A DNA stretch of 23,388 nt from an uncultured Acinetobacter sp. (lineage in GTDB: Bacteria; Cyanobacteriota; Vampirovibrionia; Gastranaerophilales; Gastranaerophilaceae). Below the pieces are notes generated by a model that was not told the DNA's origin, made no database searches, and saw only the letters and a list, made by a program, of their open reading frames with translations. Where the stretch lies: positions 1 to 23,388 of the forward strand of contig CAMORE010000015.1 in assembly GCA_946623365.1 (NCBI GenBank), given 5' to 3'. Each line of letters starts with the position of its first letter. The first letter of the stretch is position 1. The position numbers were made by a program, and so were the translations under genes. Shown piece by piece: positions 7,162 through 14,965 of this stretch.

Positions 7162-8046
7162 TTAAAAGAGCTTATCAATTACATCTCCGCCATTTCCTTT
7201 GTTGAGCGCTTCATTCATTTTATTTAGGCTATATAAAATATTTTCCAAATACGGAACTGTTGTTTCGCTAAAACTCGCGGATAAAGACTTTGAAAAATGT
7301 TCCGGCAATGATTTTAATAATTTTTCATTGACAGAACTCTGTATTCTTGATTCTTTAACTAAATCTATTAAAAATTTCTCACTTGTTACGACATCAAATA
7401 ATCTTATGAATTCTTTTTGTATCTCCAAATAATGTTTTTTGCACATTTGGTTATAAAGAGTTTTTTCGATGAACATAAATAATAATGAAAAGCCTACAGC
7501 AAAAACCGAACAAAGTGCAGCAATTCTAATATTTCCTATTAAGCCGTTTAAGGATTCAGCTATATTTATATTCTCTGAAAATTTTACAGCTGTGAAAGCA
7601 ATTGCCATTTTTAAGAATGTAAAAAATGGACCCAATCCTGTTAATAATGTTGGAATGGACTGTATAAATTTACTGTTGATTTTAGAAGTAATTAAAGATT
7701 CTTCATTAAAGAAATAGCTTGCATCCATTGTAAGATAAATGTCACTTTGAGCTTCACTAGGGTTTTTTGCTCCCTGAGTTGCAAGATAAATCTTTTCCGG
7801 AAATATAAGTGCTTTTTTAAAGTCTTCCCATATAGTGGATGTATAACTATTTGATGACATGAATTCATCTATTTTGTTAAATTTATATGAAACTTCTTTT
7901 TTCTGTAATCCTCTTAAGAATTTCACAATTTTTTGCGTGTTAATTTCAACTTTTGTATAGCTTGAAATAACTATCAACAAAAACCATATAAAACTACCTG
8001 TAATTATAAGAATAGCAGGTTCCGATATAATTTTAAGAAAAGTCAT
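7162..8046 (-). CDS. MotA/TolQ/ExbB-family channel protein, ZorA-like
   Basis: 294 aa from the ATG at 8046, chosen because TAAGGAGGG lies directly upstream; a longer frame to 8166 would overlap the divergent gene. Three membrane helices: residues 11-29, 130-152 (IPTLLTGLGPFFTFLKM, the TolQ/ZorA TM2 pattern IPxxxTGLGxxxTF) and 175-193. A soluble domain separates the first two, and about 100 residues of helical tail follow the third. The three-helix topology and long tail fit ZorA and ExbB/TolQ better than four-helix MotA. In this superfamily five such subunits surround two MotB/ZorB-type subunits and use the ion gradient to drive motion. The ZorB-like partner starts 21 bases downstream. Zorya partners ZorC, ZorD or ZorE are not present. 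Confidence 0.75.
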   Translation of the reverse strand: MTFLKIISEPAILIITGSFIWFLLIVISSYTKVEINTQKIVKFLRGLQKKEVSYKFNKIDEFMSSNSYTSTIWEDFKKALIFPEKIYLATQGAKNPSEAQSDIYLTMDASYFFNEESLITSKINSKFIQSIPTLLTGLGPFFTFLKMAIAFTAVKFSENINIAESLNGLIGNIRIAALCSVFAVGFSLLFMFIEKTLYNQMCKKHYLEIQKEFIRLFDVVTSEKFLIDLVKESRIQSSVNEKLLKSLPEHFSKSLSASFSETTVPYLENILYSLNKMNEALNKGNGGDVIDKLF

Positions 8047-8050
8047 AATT

Positions 8051-8069
8051 ACCCTCCTTATAAAGTATA
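8051..8069 (-). promoter_or_regulatory. Extended -10 promoter and ribosome site for the stator cluster
   Basis: Minus strand: TGCTATACT (extended -10; TATACT at 8069-8064) is followed after a few bases by AAGGAGGG and the ATG at 8046. The expected transcription start is near 8057, giving a leader of about a dozen bases. The ribosome site fixes the start codon of the channel gene. Confidence 0.5.
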
Positions 8070-8090
8070 GCATAATGAATAATATTAGAC

Positions 8091-8096
8091 TATAAT
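8091..8096 (+). promoter_or_regulatory. TATAAT -10 box placed for a leaderless transcript
   Basis: The consensus hexamer ends seven bases before the ATG at 8104, so transcription should begin at or beside the start codon. There is no Shine-Dalgarno sequence. No good -35 box. Confidence 0.45.
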
Positions 8097-8103
8097 TTTT
8101 TAT

Positions 8104-11100
8104 ATGGAATGTCCGAAGTGCCATAAAAATATTTCTGATGATACAACCGTATGTCCATATTGTCATAAGGTGTTAGCCTTAACTTGTCCAAATTGTCATT
8201 CAATAAGCCAAAGTGCAGTATGCGCAAAATGCGGATATATAATACTTGAAAAATGCCATAAATGCGGAAAAATGGTGCCAACCACACATGAAAAATGCAA
8301 ATGCGGTTTTAATACATCTACAAGTATAGCTTATAATGAATGTGAAATTGATGAATTTGCATCTGTTATTATAAATTTTGCCGGCTTAAAAGAGATAAGG
8401 CGTATTCTTGGTTCGCAAGAAATGTATGCTAAGTTTATTGTAAAGTTAAAAAATTTACTTAATGCACAAGTTAAAGGATGCAATGCCCATACTGTTATAT
8501 ATAACGATAATTATACAGTGAACTTTAACAGAGAGCTATCATTTCAAACATCAGTAAACAAGGCTGTCAGATTATCATTGAAAATAGCAACCGCTTTTGC
8601 AGGTTTGAACACAAACATTATTGATCAACTCGGTATTCCGCTAAAACTTGTAATTACCATTATCAGAAAAAATGCTGAAGATTTTTTAGTTAACAAGTCT
8701 ATTCAACGAAATGTAAAATTGATGATAGTAAAAAACGATTGCAAAAAACATTTGCAAGGAATGCAAGTTATAATTGACCAATATTGTCAAGATGCTACTC
8801 GCGACTATAAAACAGACTCTTTGTATTCACTGGAATTAGATGGCGGTTCAGTAATGTTTTATGAATTATTACTGGAAAATTATATATTACCACCTGAAGA
8901 ATACGTTGAAGAACCAATTAAGATTATCAAGCAAGACACCGAAAAAAGTGTTAAAAATGAAAAAGAAGAACAGGATATCTACGGCTTTAACGTTTTTGAT
9001 ATAAACGCAAAATGCCGTTTTACAAAAGCAACTTTATCAGAGCTTCCTTCAGAATTAACATTAAATAATAAAATTGTAGCTTTGCGTTCTTCAAAAGAAC
9101 TTGGTCTGAAAACATCCGAAATAGTCAAGTATTATGAAGAGTTAGAATTAAGACCTCTGTATATATCTTGCACCGAAGATATGAGTTATAAACCTTGGGG
9201 TTTATTTGAAAAACTATTTAAGGAATATTATAATTTACCGTTTGCATCAGGCATGATTCCGCCGACATTTGATGTACAACGATATAATCCTATAAAAGAT
9301 TTAATAACCGGACAAGCTAAGAAAAGCGGTTCTGCTGAAGATGCCAGATTTAAGTACATGGAGTTTTTTGTCGATTTTCTTACAAGGTTGAAAAAATGTG
9401 TAATTATAATAGACGGATTTGAAAATATTGATGATACTTCTATACAGGCACTTGAATTATATTTTGATAAATTCATGAGGGTTTACACAAATTTTGTATT
9501 TATAACCGATGCCTCAACTCCTGTTCATGGAAAAATAAAAGGCCTTCTTCAAACATTTTTGTATAACGAAATAACGCTTATTCCCAATAGTATAGATAGA
9601 ATTCTTGCAACAGTTAAAGAAGATGCATCAAATTTTATTAACTCCTTTTATTTTGAAAAGATACAAGAAAATTTTAACGGCTCAAAATTGTATTTTGATT
9701 TTGCTCTGACATTTTTAAAGAATAAGGCTATATTAACTAAGTTTGACAATAAATTATTGATTAAAAGCAGCGCTTCTGCGATATTACCAAAAGATTTATC
9801 TTCCTTATTGAGAGCAGTACTAAAAACTCTGGGTAAAAAGCAAGACGCTTCCATGATACTCGCATTTTCTTGTTTTTTGGGAGAAAGGATTGACTTCCAA
9901 ACTTTGGAGTTATTGGGCATAAACAACATAAAAGAAAATGCTCAAGTTCTTTGCGATATGGAACTCGTATATGTTATTAATAATGTAGTCTACATCAACA
10001 ATTATTCATACATAAAAGAAGTTTTGCTAGCATCTTTAAAGAAAGAAATACAGGAACTGTTGATAAAAACAATTATTGCCAAGCTGGGAAAATTTTTGGA
10101 TAGCGCATCATTGCTTCTATTAATGGATAAGTTATCAATGTTCAAAGAAGAATACGCTCTTTTGTGGAAAAATGCTCAGTATTCTATATCAAACGGTGAT
10201 TATGATTCGTACTTAAAAAATTGCTTAAAATATTTATCATTATTAGAAATTGTCGGGGCAAACAGCAAGCAGGAAGAAATAGAACAAAACAAAAAAGATA
10301 TTTTTCAAAATATTCTAATGACGTTATATGCATATTCACCTGCTAAAATATATTCAATTGAAAAATATTTGTTAATTGATGCTATTGAATCCGGAAATGA
10401 CGAACAAATTGTAAGACTTTCTAATCTAATGCTTCAAGGGGCATTATTGACCTCAAATTACACAGAGGCATATGATTTACTGCATAATATTTTAACAAGG
10501 TTGTCTGAACCTAAACTGGTTGTTAATGGTGCAATAAACGCAAAATTTTTACTTTTATCGTTGGTAAATATCGAAATTTTATTTAATATAGGAGACTTTA
10601 AAACTTGTAAAGAAGTTGCACAGTCTTTATTAGAGGTCATTAAGCCGGATATTATAGATAAAATTAAACCTCAAGGATTTTCAGTTAATTCTTTCGTAAG
10701 TCATATGCTGGACAGCTTCAGACTGGTTGCATTTGCAAAATTGATAACTCTTGATGATGATTTGGAGGATTTCTTCAAAAAAGTATTTTTATCTTTAAAT
10801 GCGGACATTCCGGAAAAAGATTGTATTGTTGCATTAAAAGAATTTTTGGCAGGGAAAAACTATACTCCGTCTAATGTAGAACTTTCTACGCCATTTTCAA
10901 AAATTGTATTTTTAATACTGCAAGAGTTATCAAAAACAAAAATTAATGATAAACAATTTGCTCAAAATATCTATCAAGCAAAGTTATTGGCTGCAGATAT
11001 TCAGCAAATTCAACTTGAGTCAATTTGTGATATTTTGATAGCTATGGCTTATCACAGAGCCGGCATTTCCGTAAAAGCAGCTGCCATATTATCTGATGTT

Positions 11101-11523
11101 TTATCTAAGAGTGAAAAATCTAATATATTCAACATCGTAATACTTTCCAGATATATAATTGCCAAAATAAAAGTAGAAAATAATGAGTTTGATGAAGCTC
11201 TGATAATGATAAATGACACCTTAGCAGATATACAAAGATTTGATAATCAGGCAAAAGTTTTCTATGCTATGTTCAATCAGTTATTTATAGATTTGACCCA
11301 AAAACAAAATATATCATCCGTTGATATTGATACAGAATACCAAAAACTTATGATATTAGCCCCAAACGGAGAATTGGAAAGAATAATAAAATACTCTGAA
11401 AATTTAAAAAATAACGATGATATTGAGCAAAATAATAATCCAAACAATAGTATTGATCATTCATCGAATAATCAAAAAGAAATAAATTTTAAGAATGATA
11501 TGAAAACAGAGGTGCATGAATAG
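8104..11523 (+). CDS. Zinc-ribbon, degenerate cyclase/STAND ATPase-like protein with long helical repeat tail
   Basis: 1139 aa, soluble. Residues 1-70 hold three zinc ribbons: Cys3/6/17/20, Cys28/31/40/43 and Cys51/54/65/67. Residues about 85-225 resemble a class III nucleotide cyclase domain (IINFAGLKEI, then VIYNDNYTVNF, then AVRLSLKIA), but the metal-binding Asp positions read Asn, so catalysis is unlikely. From about 320 an ATPase-like region follows: a P-loop remnant SKELGLKTSE (330-339) lacking the first Gly, and a good Walker B VIIIDGFENID (432-442). Residues about 600-1090 are alpha-helical repeats of TPR character; the last 40 are Asn-rich. The order zinc ribbon, cyclase, AAA/STAND, TPR is a known signalling architecture. 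Here both enzymatic parts look degraded, suggesting a scaffold or sensor. It is divergent from the stator genes and appears leaderless. Confidence 0.75.
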   Translation: MECPKCHKNISDDTTVCPYCHKVLALTCPNCHSISQSAVCAKCGYIILEKCHKCGKMVPTTHEKCKCGFNTSTSIAYNECEIDEFASVIINFAGLKEIRRILGSQEMYAKFIVKLKNLLNAQVKGCNAHTVIYNDNYTVNFNRELSFQTSVNKAVRLSLKIATAFAGLNTNIIDQLGIPLKLVITIIRKNAEDFLVNKSIQRNVKLMIVKNDCKKHLQGMQVIIDQYCQDATRDYKTDSLYSLELDGGSVMFYELLLENYILPPEEYVEEPIKIIKQDTEKSVKNEKEEQDIYGFNVFDINAKCRFTKATLSELPSELTLNNKIVALRSSKELGLKTSEIVKYYEELELRPLYISCTEDMSYKPWGLFEKLFKEYYNLPFASGMIPPTFDVQRYNPIKDLITGQAKKSGSAEDARFKYMEFFVDFLTRLKKCVIIIDGFENIDDTSIQALELYFDKFMRVYTNFVFITDASTPVHGKIKGLLQTFLYNEITLIPNSIDRILATVKEDASNFINSFYFEKIQENFNGSKLYFDFALTFLKNKAILTKFDNKLLIKSSASAILPKDLSSLLRAVLKTLGKKQDASMILAFSCFLGERIDFQTLELLGINNIKENAQVLCDMELVYVINNVVYINNYSYIKEVLLASLKKEIQELLIKTIIAKLGKFLDSASLLLLMDKLSMFKEEYALLWKNAQYSISNGDYDSYLKNCLKYLSLLEIVGANSKQEEIEQNKKDIFQNILMTLYAYSPAKIYSIEKYLLIDAIESGNDEQIVRLSNLMLQGALLTSNYTEAYDLLHNILTRLSEPKLVVNGAINAKFLLLSLVNIEILFNIGDFKTCKEVAQSLLEVIKPDIIDKIKPQGFSVNSFVSHMLDSFRLVAFAKLITLDDDLEDFFKKVFLSLNADIPEKDCIVALKEFLAGKNYTPSNVELSTPFSKIVFLILQELSKTKINDKQFAQNIYQAKLLAADIQQIQLESICDILIAMAYHRAGISVKAAAILSDVLSKSEKSNIFNIVILSRYIIAKIKVENNEFDEALIMINDTLADIQRFDNQAKVFYAMFNQLFIDLTQKQNISSVDIDTEYQKLMILAPNGELERIIKYSENLKNNDDIEQNNNPNNSIDHSSNNQKEINFKNDMKTEVHE

Positions 11524-11614
11524 AATAAGAGGCGGACCAAAAAGTTAAATTTTAACAAAAATTTTTGCTGGTGAGATTTTTAGTCATCCTCTATATCGAT
11601 ATTTTATAAGTAAT

Positions 11615-11704
11615 CTATTTTCCTTTTTTTTCGCATAATGTAGGAATACCTATTAATGCAAGATAAAATACGCATCCGAATAAAATTAAATTTAAAATTT
11701 CCAT
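11615..11704 (-). CDS. Small single-pass membrane peptide, 29 aa
   Basis: In a 364-base gap, the minus strand has ATG at 11702-11704 eight bases after AGGAG, opening 29 codons to a TAG. The product is a hydrophobic helix (ILNLILFGCVFYLALIGIP) with a basic tail CEKKGK, so it should span the membrane once with its C-terminus inside. Two cysteines lie at residues 11 and 24. Size and shape match small subunits or regulators of membrane complexes, but I recognise no specific family. It is preceded by a leader with a stable hairpin (11733-11758) and a possible promoter (ATTCAA/TTTTAA on the plus strand at 11807-11812 and 11784-11789, 17 apart). The strong ribosome site and hydrophobic composition support it being real. 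Confidence 0.6.
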   Translation of the reverse strand: MEILNLILFGCVFYLALIGIPTLCEKKGK

Positions 11705-11732
11705 TTTTAATACTCCTTTCTGATATGTTGAG

Positions 11733-11758
11733 CTTTCGGTAATTTAAACAACCGAAAG
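11733..11758 (-). promoter_or_regulatory. Hairpin in the leader of the 29-aa peptide gene
   Basis: CTTTCGGT (11733-11740) pairs perfectly with ACCGAAAG (11751-11758) around a 10-base loop. On the minus strand it sits between the probable promoter and the ribosome site. No T-tract follows on either strand, so it is not a standard terminator. The same UUCUUUC arm could instead pair with GAAAGGA at the ribosome site. Confidence 0.5.
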
Positions 11759-11840
11759 AACCCCTACTCTTTTTAGTTCCACTTTTTAAAGCATTAATAA
11801 CGCAAAATTCAAAAAAATTTACAAAAGTTAATATTTCATG

Positions 11841-11869
11841 TTAACTTTAACCTTGATTTAGTGTAAAAT
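11841..11869 (+). promoter_or_regulatory. Sigma-70-like promoter for the 215-aa gene
   Basis: TTAACT (11841-11846), a 17-base spacer, TAAAAT (11864-11869). The start of transcription would be about 12 bases before the TTG start codon, just upstream of AGGAGG. Confidence 0.5.
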
Positions 11870-11887
11870 CATGTTAGGAGGCTTTAA

Positions 11888-12535
11888 TTGAGTCAAGGTT
11901 ACGAAAACTTTAATAATATGGAGACCTCATTCAGAAAGTCGTCATTAATTCAGGAGAGAATAGGTCTTGTATCTACTCATATGTACAAGCAATTTCTGGA
12001 TTATCAGCATGCAACGATAAATACTACAGAAATTTTTGCTGAAATGATCGATAATTTGAAGGCGATTGCCGATTCTTTAAAGCAATCTTTTTCGTCCAGA
12101 GGTATAACTACCGAAAATATTTATGTTGAGCATGATAAGGATAAAAGTGTTGTAGTAATAAATATCCTTTGGCATACTATAAGCTTAACAACCAGATGTA
12201 ATTTTGAGCCTCAGGCGTTATTTAGAGAAGGGGCATCTCCGATGTTTTCCGGACGTATAATGGCCATAACGGGTAATTATTATGAATTAATGGAAGGAAA
12301 AAACAACAGGAACGATATGATGGAGGTTCTTCTTGATAAAGAAGTTGCATCGTTGTTTGTACCTGCCGATAAATCACAAAATTCAATATTTAAAATACGA
12401 CACCTTGCGAATAGAGAATTTTTCTTGAACAATACAGATGCATCAAGAGAGTTTGTACTAAAAATTATTGAGACTGTTTGTGGAGGCGGCTTATATCACG
12501 AAGAGGGCTCCAGAAAAAGTTTTAATATTATCTAG
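11888..12535 (+). CDS. Hypothetical cytoplasmic protein
   Basis: 215 aa with a TTG start; AGGAGG six bases upstream decides this start over the internal ATG at residue 11. No signal peptide or membrane helix. The N-terminal third is helical (SLIQERIGLVSTHMYKQFLDY, then TEIFAEMIDNLKAIADSLKQSF). The middle has alternating strands (IYVEHDKDKSVVVINILWHTISLTTRCNF), and the C-terminal part ends in a helix REFVLKIIETVCGG. The helix-strand order loosely recalls small chaperone-like or YbjN folds, but no motif is convincing, so no function is given. It has its own promoter and is followed by a 97-base gap before the exported protein gene. Confidence 0.75.
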   Translation: MSQGYENFNNMETSFRKSSLIQERIGLVSTHMYKQFLDYQHATINTTEIFAEMIDNLKAIADSLKQSFSSRGITTENIYVEHDKDKSVVVINILWHTISLTTRCNFEPQALFREGASPMFSGRIMAITGNYYELMEGKNNRNDMMEVLLDKEVASLFVPADKSQNSIFKIRHLANREFFLNNTDASREFVLKIIETVCGGGLYHEEGSRKSFNII

Positions 12536-12632
12536 TTTTATTATGTAAACAGATATTTAATTTCTTAGTATTCTATATATGCCTAATTGTAAAAATTATA
12601 TGATAGAATATTAATAGATGTAGTGAGGTTAT

Positions 12633-13250
12633 ATGTTAAGAGCAATAAAAATAATATTTAATGCAACTTTAATTGTGCTTGCGTTTGTTGGGTTCAATGC
12701 TATTGGCGGGCAAAAATATATAGAAGCAATAAAAGACGGGATAGGAACTTTTATTGCACAGCATAATGCAGAAAGCATAAAAAAGATTGGTGATTTTTCA
12801 AAAATGAATGAAGAATTCGTGATTGATAACACTATGAGTATTGCAGGTTTTAAAGCTGTTATAGCAGAACATAAAGCTTCAGGACAAAGAATGGTGATTC
12901 TGGATACAGGGAAAAAACCTTTATTAACTCAAGATGATATTAAAAGTCAAAACGTTGATATAAAGTTGAAAGATTTATCAGAAAAATTTAAATATAAAGG
13001 TATAAAAGTTCAGAATCTTACAATTACAAACCGAGGAACCATGAATTTATATGGTCAGAGTGTCCCGTACGCAAAATTTGATGCACGTGTGGCAAAATTG
13101 CCAATATCAGAAATATCCGGAGTCGTTGCAAGTGTAAAAACTTCAGACGGTTCTGAAAAATTAGCTTTATCATTAAGTGAGAAAAAGAAATACTCTCAAT
13201 TGATAACTAATGAGTTTTATCGTGGAGTAAGTGAATCTGTAAATAATTAA
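12633..13250 (+). CDS. Hypothetical signal-anchored protein
   Basis: 205 aa. The N-terminus (MLRAIKIIFNATLIVLAFVG) is a basic then hydrophobic segment without a clear cleavage site, so the protein is probably anchored in the inner membrane with the rest outside. The extracytoplasmic part has a helix (about 28-55), then strands such as NVDIKLKDLSEKFKYKGIKVQNLTITNRG, which resemble beta-rich lipid-transport or DUF2993-like folds only weakly. A GAGG ribosome site precedes the ATG. It lies 13 bases ahead of the LmeA-like gene and probably shares its transcript, which suggests a joint role in the envelope. Function not identified. Confidence 0.7.
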   Translation: MLRAIKIIFNATLIVLAFVGFNAIGGQKYIEAIKDGIGTFIAQHNAESIKKIGDFSKMNEEFVIDNTMSIAGFKAVIAEHKASGQRMVILDTGKKPLLTQDDIKSQNVDIKLKDLSEKFKYKGIKVQNLTITNRGTMNLYGQSVPYAKFDARVAKLPISEISGVVASVKTSDGSEKLALSLSEKKKYSQLITNEFYRGVSESVNN

Positions 13251-13263
13251 AAGGAATTTTTGT

Positions 13264-14085
13264 ATGAAAAAGGTTTATACATTTTTGATTATCTTAATGT
13301 TGAGTATCAATTATTCATTAGCAGGTGTAGACAGATATTCACAAGAATATTTACAAAACAAGAACCATTTTACGCTTACTAAATCAATAGCAGAATGGAC
13401 AGTTAAAAAAACTATTAAAAAGGCACTGAAAAAGGAAACCGGAATCGACTTTGACGTTAAATTTGAAGGTTATACGGCTTCCAGTATAAAAAAAGGCATT
13501 TTTAAATATTTAGAATTAACCGGTGAAAATGTACAGGTTGATAATATAGATATTCCTTATATTCATTTACAGACGATTACAGATTACAATTATATAGATT
13601 ATACCCAAAATCCGATGGTATTTTTATCCGATATGACATATTCATATGACATATTATTATCAGATGATTCTATAAATCAAGCTTTAAAAGATTCGGATTA
13701 TCTTAAAGTTATTTCAAAAGTAAACAAGATTGCAAGTCCGTTATTTGTAATAAAAGGGGTTCGTTCAAAAATCGTAGATAACAAGCTGTATTTTATCATT
13801 GATTATAATTTGCCAATAGCAACATCAAAAGATAAGGCTTTTGTTGTTCAATCGGATTTTGAGGTCGTAAATTCAAAAATTAAGGCAAAAAATGTAAAAA
13901 TAAGTTCAAGCTACGGAAATCTTGGCTTAAATAAAGTTGCAAATTTGGTTAACTATCTGAACCCTCTTGAATTTACTTTAGGTATGTTGGATGAAAAAAA
14001 ACATAACGGAAAAGTTGAAAATATTAAAATAGTTGACAATAAAGTAAAAATTGATGGTAAAATATATTTAAAAAAAGCTGACTAA
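13264..14085 (+). CDS. Exported LmeA/DUF2993-like lipid-binding protein
   Basis: 273 aa. Signal peptide at residues 1-20 (MKKVYTFLIILMLSINYSLA, cut after SLA). The mature part resembles the LmeA (DUF2993) family: a first amphipathic strand pair (TGIDFDVKFEGYTASSIKKG), the block VDNIDIPYIHLQTITDYNYIDY, matching the family's conserved V-D-G-I-x-I-P-x-x-H-L-x-x region, and DILLSDDSINQAL, matching the family's T-x-E-x-L-N-x-x-L region. LmeA proteins bind phospholipid in the envelope and, in actinobacteria, assist lipomannan synthesis; DUF2993 proteins also occur in cyanobacteria. Ribosome site AAAGGAA. It sits between the signal-anchored gene and the GerMN gene, an envelope gene set. Confidence 0.6.
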   Translation: MKKVYTFLIILMLSINYSLAGVDRYSQEYLQNKNHFTLTKSIAEWTVKKTIKKALKKETGIDFDVKFEGYTASSIKKGIFKYLELTGENVQVDNIDIPYIHLQTITDYNYIDYTQNPMVFLSDMTYSYDILLSDDSINQALKDSDYLKVISKVNKIASPLFVIKGVRSKIVDNKLYFIIDYNLPIATSKDKAFVVQSDFEVVNSKIKAKNVKISSSYGNLGLNKVANLVNYLNPLEFTLGMLDEKKHNGKVENIKIVDNKVKIDGKIYLKKAD

Positions 14086-14097
14086 GGAGAATTTTAA

Positions 14098-14703
14098 ATG
14101 AATTTTTCTCAAAAACTAGGAATATTTTGTTTAGTAATTATAACAGTTGCATATGTATATTTCTCATTTTTCAGCGAAAATGGAGTCGATTTTGATAGAA
14201 TTAAGAATTTAAGCAAAAACGAAGATTCTAATAATAATTCATTATCAAATGACAATCAAAATCCGGAAGAACTGCAGATTCGCCATGAAGTAAAAAATAT
14301 TAAAATATGTGTAACCGATCAAAAGGGAAATCTAAGATTTGTAAGCAGAAAATGTGATACAGCTTCAGAAAAATCTTGCTTTGCATATGCAATATCAGAA
14401 TTAATAAAAGCTCCTTCCGAGTGGGAAAAAAATAAGGGCTTATCCTCGGAAATACCTTCTGACACAAAGATTTTGTCTGTTAGAGAGGATGATAATAATA
14501 TCTTAATAGACTTATCACCTGCTTTTGAAAGTGGTGGCGGCGCAGAAAGTACTGAGATACGAATACGACAATTAATAAAAACATCGTTAGCCAATACAAA
14601 GTTACCTGTATATCTGTATATAAACGGAAAGCAAGCTAATGTAATAGGCGGAGAAGGAATAATGTTAAAACAACCTTTAACGGAAAGGTCGCTGGATGAC
14701 TAA
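14098..14703 (+). CDS. GerMN-domain membrane-anchored protein
   Basis: 201 aa. Residues 6-25 are a hydrophobic anchor (KLGIFCLVIITVAYVYFSFF), followed by an Asn/Ser/Asp-rich linker to about residue 62. The GerMN domain occupies about 68-190: VKNIKICVTDQKGNLRFVSR, AISELIKAPSEWEKNKGLSS, IPSDTKILSVREDDNNILIDLSPAF, then a glycine-rich turn and IRQLIKTSLANTKLPVYLYINGK. GerMN is an extracytoplasmic domain first seen in spore germination protein GerM and found widely in non-sporeformers, often beside cell wall amidases. There is no amidase here. AAGGAG lies eight bases before the ATG, 12 bases after the LmeA-like gene. The next gene starts eight bases inside this one. Confidence 0.85.
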   Translation: MNFSQKLGIFCLVIITVAYVYFSFFSENGVDFDRIKNLSKNEDSNNNSLSNDNQNPEELQIRHEVKNIKICVTDQKGNLRFVSRKCDTASEKSCFAYAISELIKAPSEWEKNKGLSSEIPSDTKILSVREDDNNILIDLSPAFESGGGAESTEIRIRQLIKTSLANTKLPVYLYINGKQANVIGGEGIMLKQPLTERSLDD

Positions 14704-14965
14704 AGACTTAGATTATTATATGAATTTACCTTGGACCTTAATAGAAGGTACCGACTTGGATTTTAACGGGAATCCTTATCATTATATTGAAATTAAAGAG
14801 ATTCCGAGTTTTGCATTTTGTGCAAAAACCAGAGAAAAAGCTCTGGAAAATTACAAAAAACAGCTTAAATTATCTTTAATGCTGATGCTTGAAGATGGGG
14901 ATCATATAATAGAACCGGGGGAAGAAACTGAAGATGATATTGATTGGGAGAGTATATGTCCATAG
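14696..14965 (+). CDS. HicB-like protein
   Basis: 89 aa. The fold pattern fits the HicB-like antitoxin family: paired strands HYIEIKEIPSFAFCAKTREK, a long helix ALENYKKQLKLSLMLMLEDG and a short tail with IIEPGEE (family pattern ending in a conserved P-x-P-x). There is no HicA toxin gene beside it and no C-terminal DNA-binding domain, so it is probably an orphan domain of uncertain role rather than an active antitoxin. It starts eight bases inside the GerMN gene and its stop overlaps the RimI gene start by ten bases, so translation is coupled through the cluster. Confidence 0.6.
   Translation: MTKDLDYYMNLPWTLIEGTDLDFNGNPYHYIEIKEIPSFAFCAKTREKALENYKKQLKLSLMLMLEDGDHIIEPGEETEDDIDWESICP

Noticed and set aside
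5085..8046. A complete Zorya anti-phage system
   Set aside because: Only ZorA- and ZorB-like genes are present; ZorC, ZorD or ZorE are absent from both flanks, and the partners are a SIMPL protein and a phosphopantetheinyl transferase.
8090..8287. Minus-strand frame and the long upstream extension of the channel gene (to 8166)
   Set aside because: Both lie opposite the start of the 1139-aa gene; the ATG at 8046 has a perfect ribosome site and makes them unnecessary.
11733..11758. Hairpin as an intrinsic terminator of the 1139-aa gene
   Set aside because: It is followed by AACCCCTACTC rather than a T-tract on the plus strand and by GCTCAAC on the minus strand.
14696..14965. A HicAB toxin-antitoxin module
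   Set aside because: No HicA-sized RNA-binding gene lies next to the HicB-like gene; it is embedded in a coupled gene cluster.
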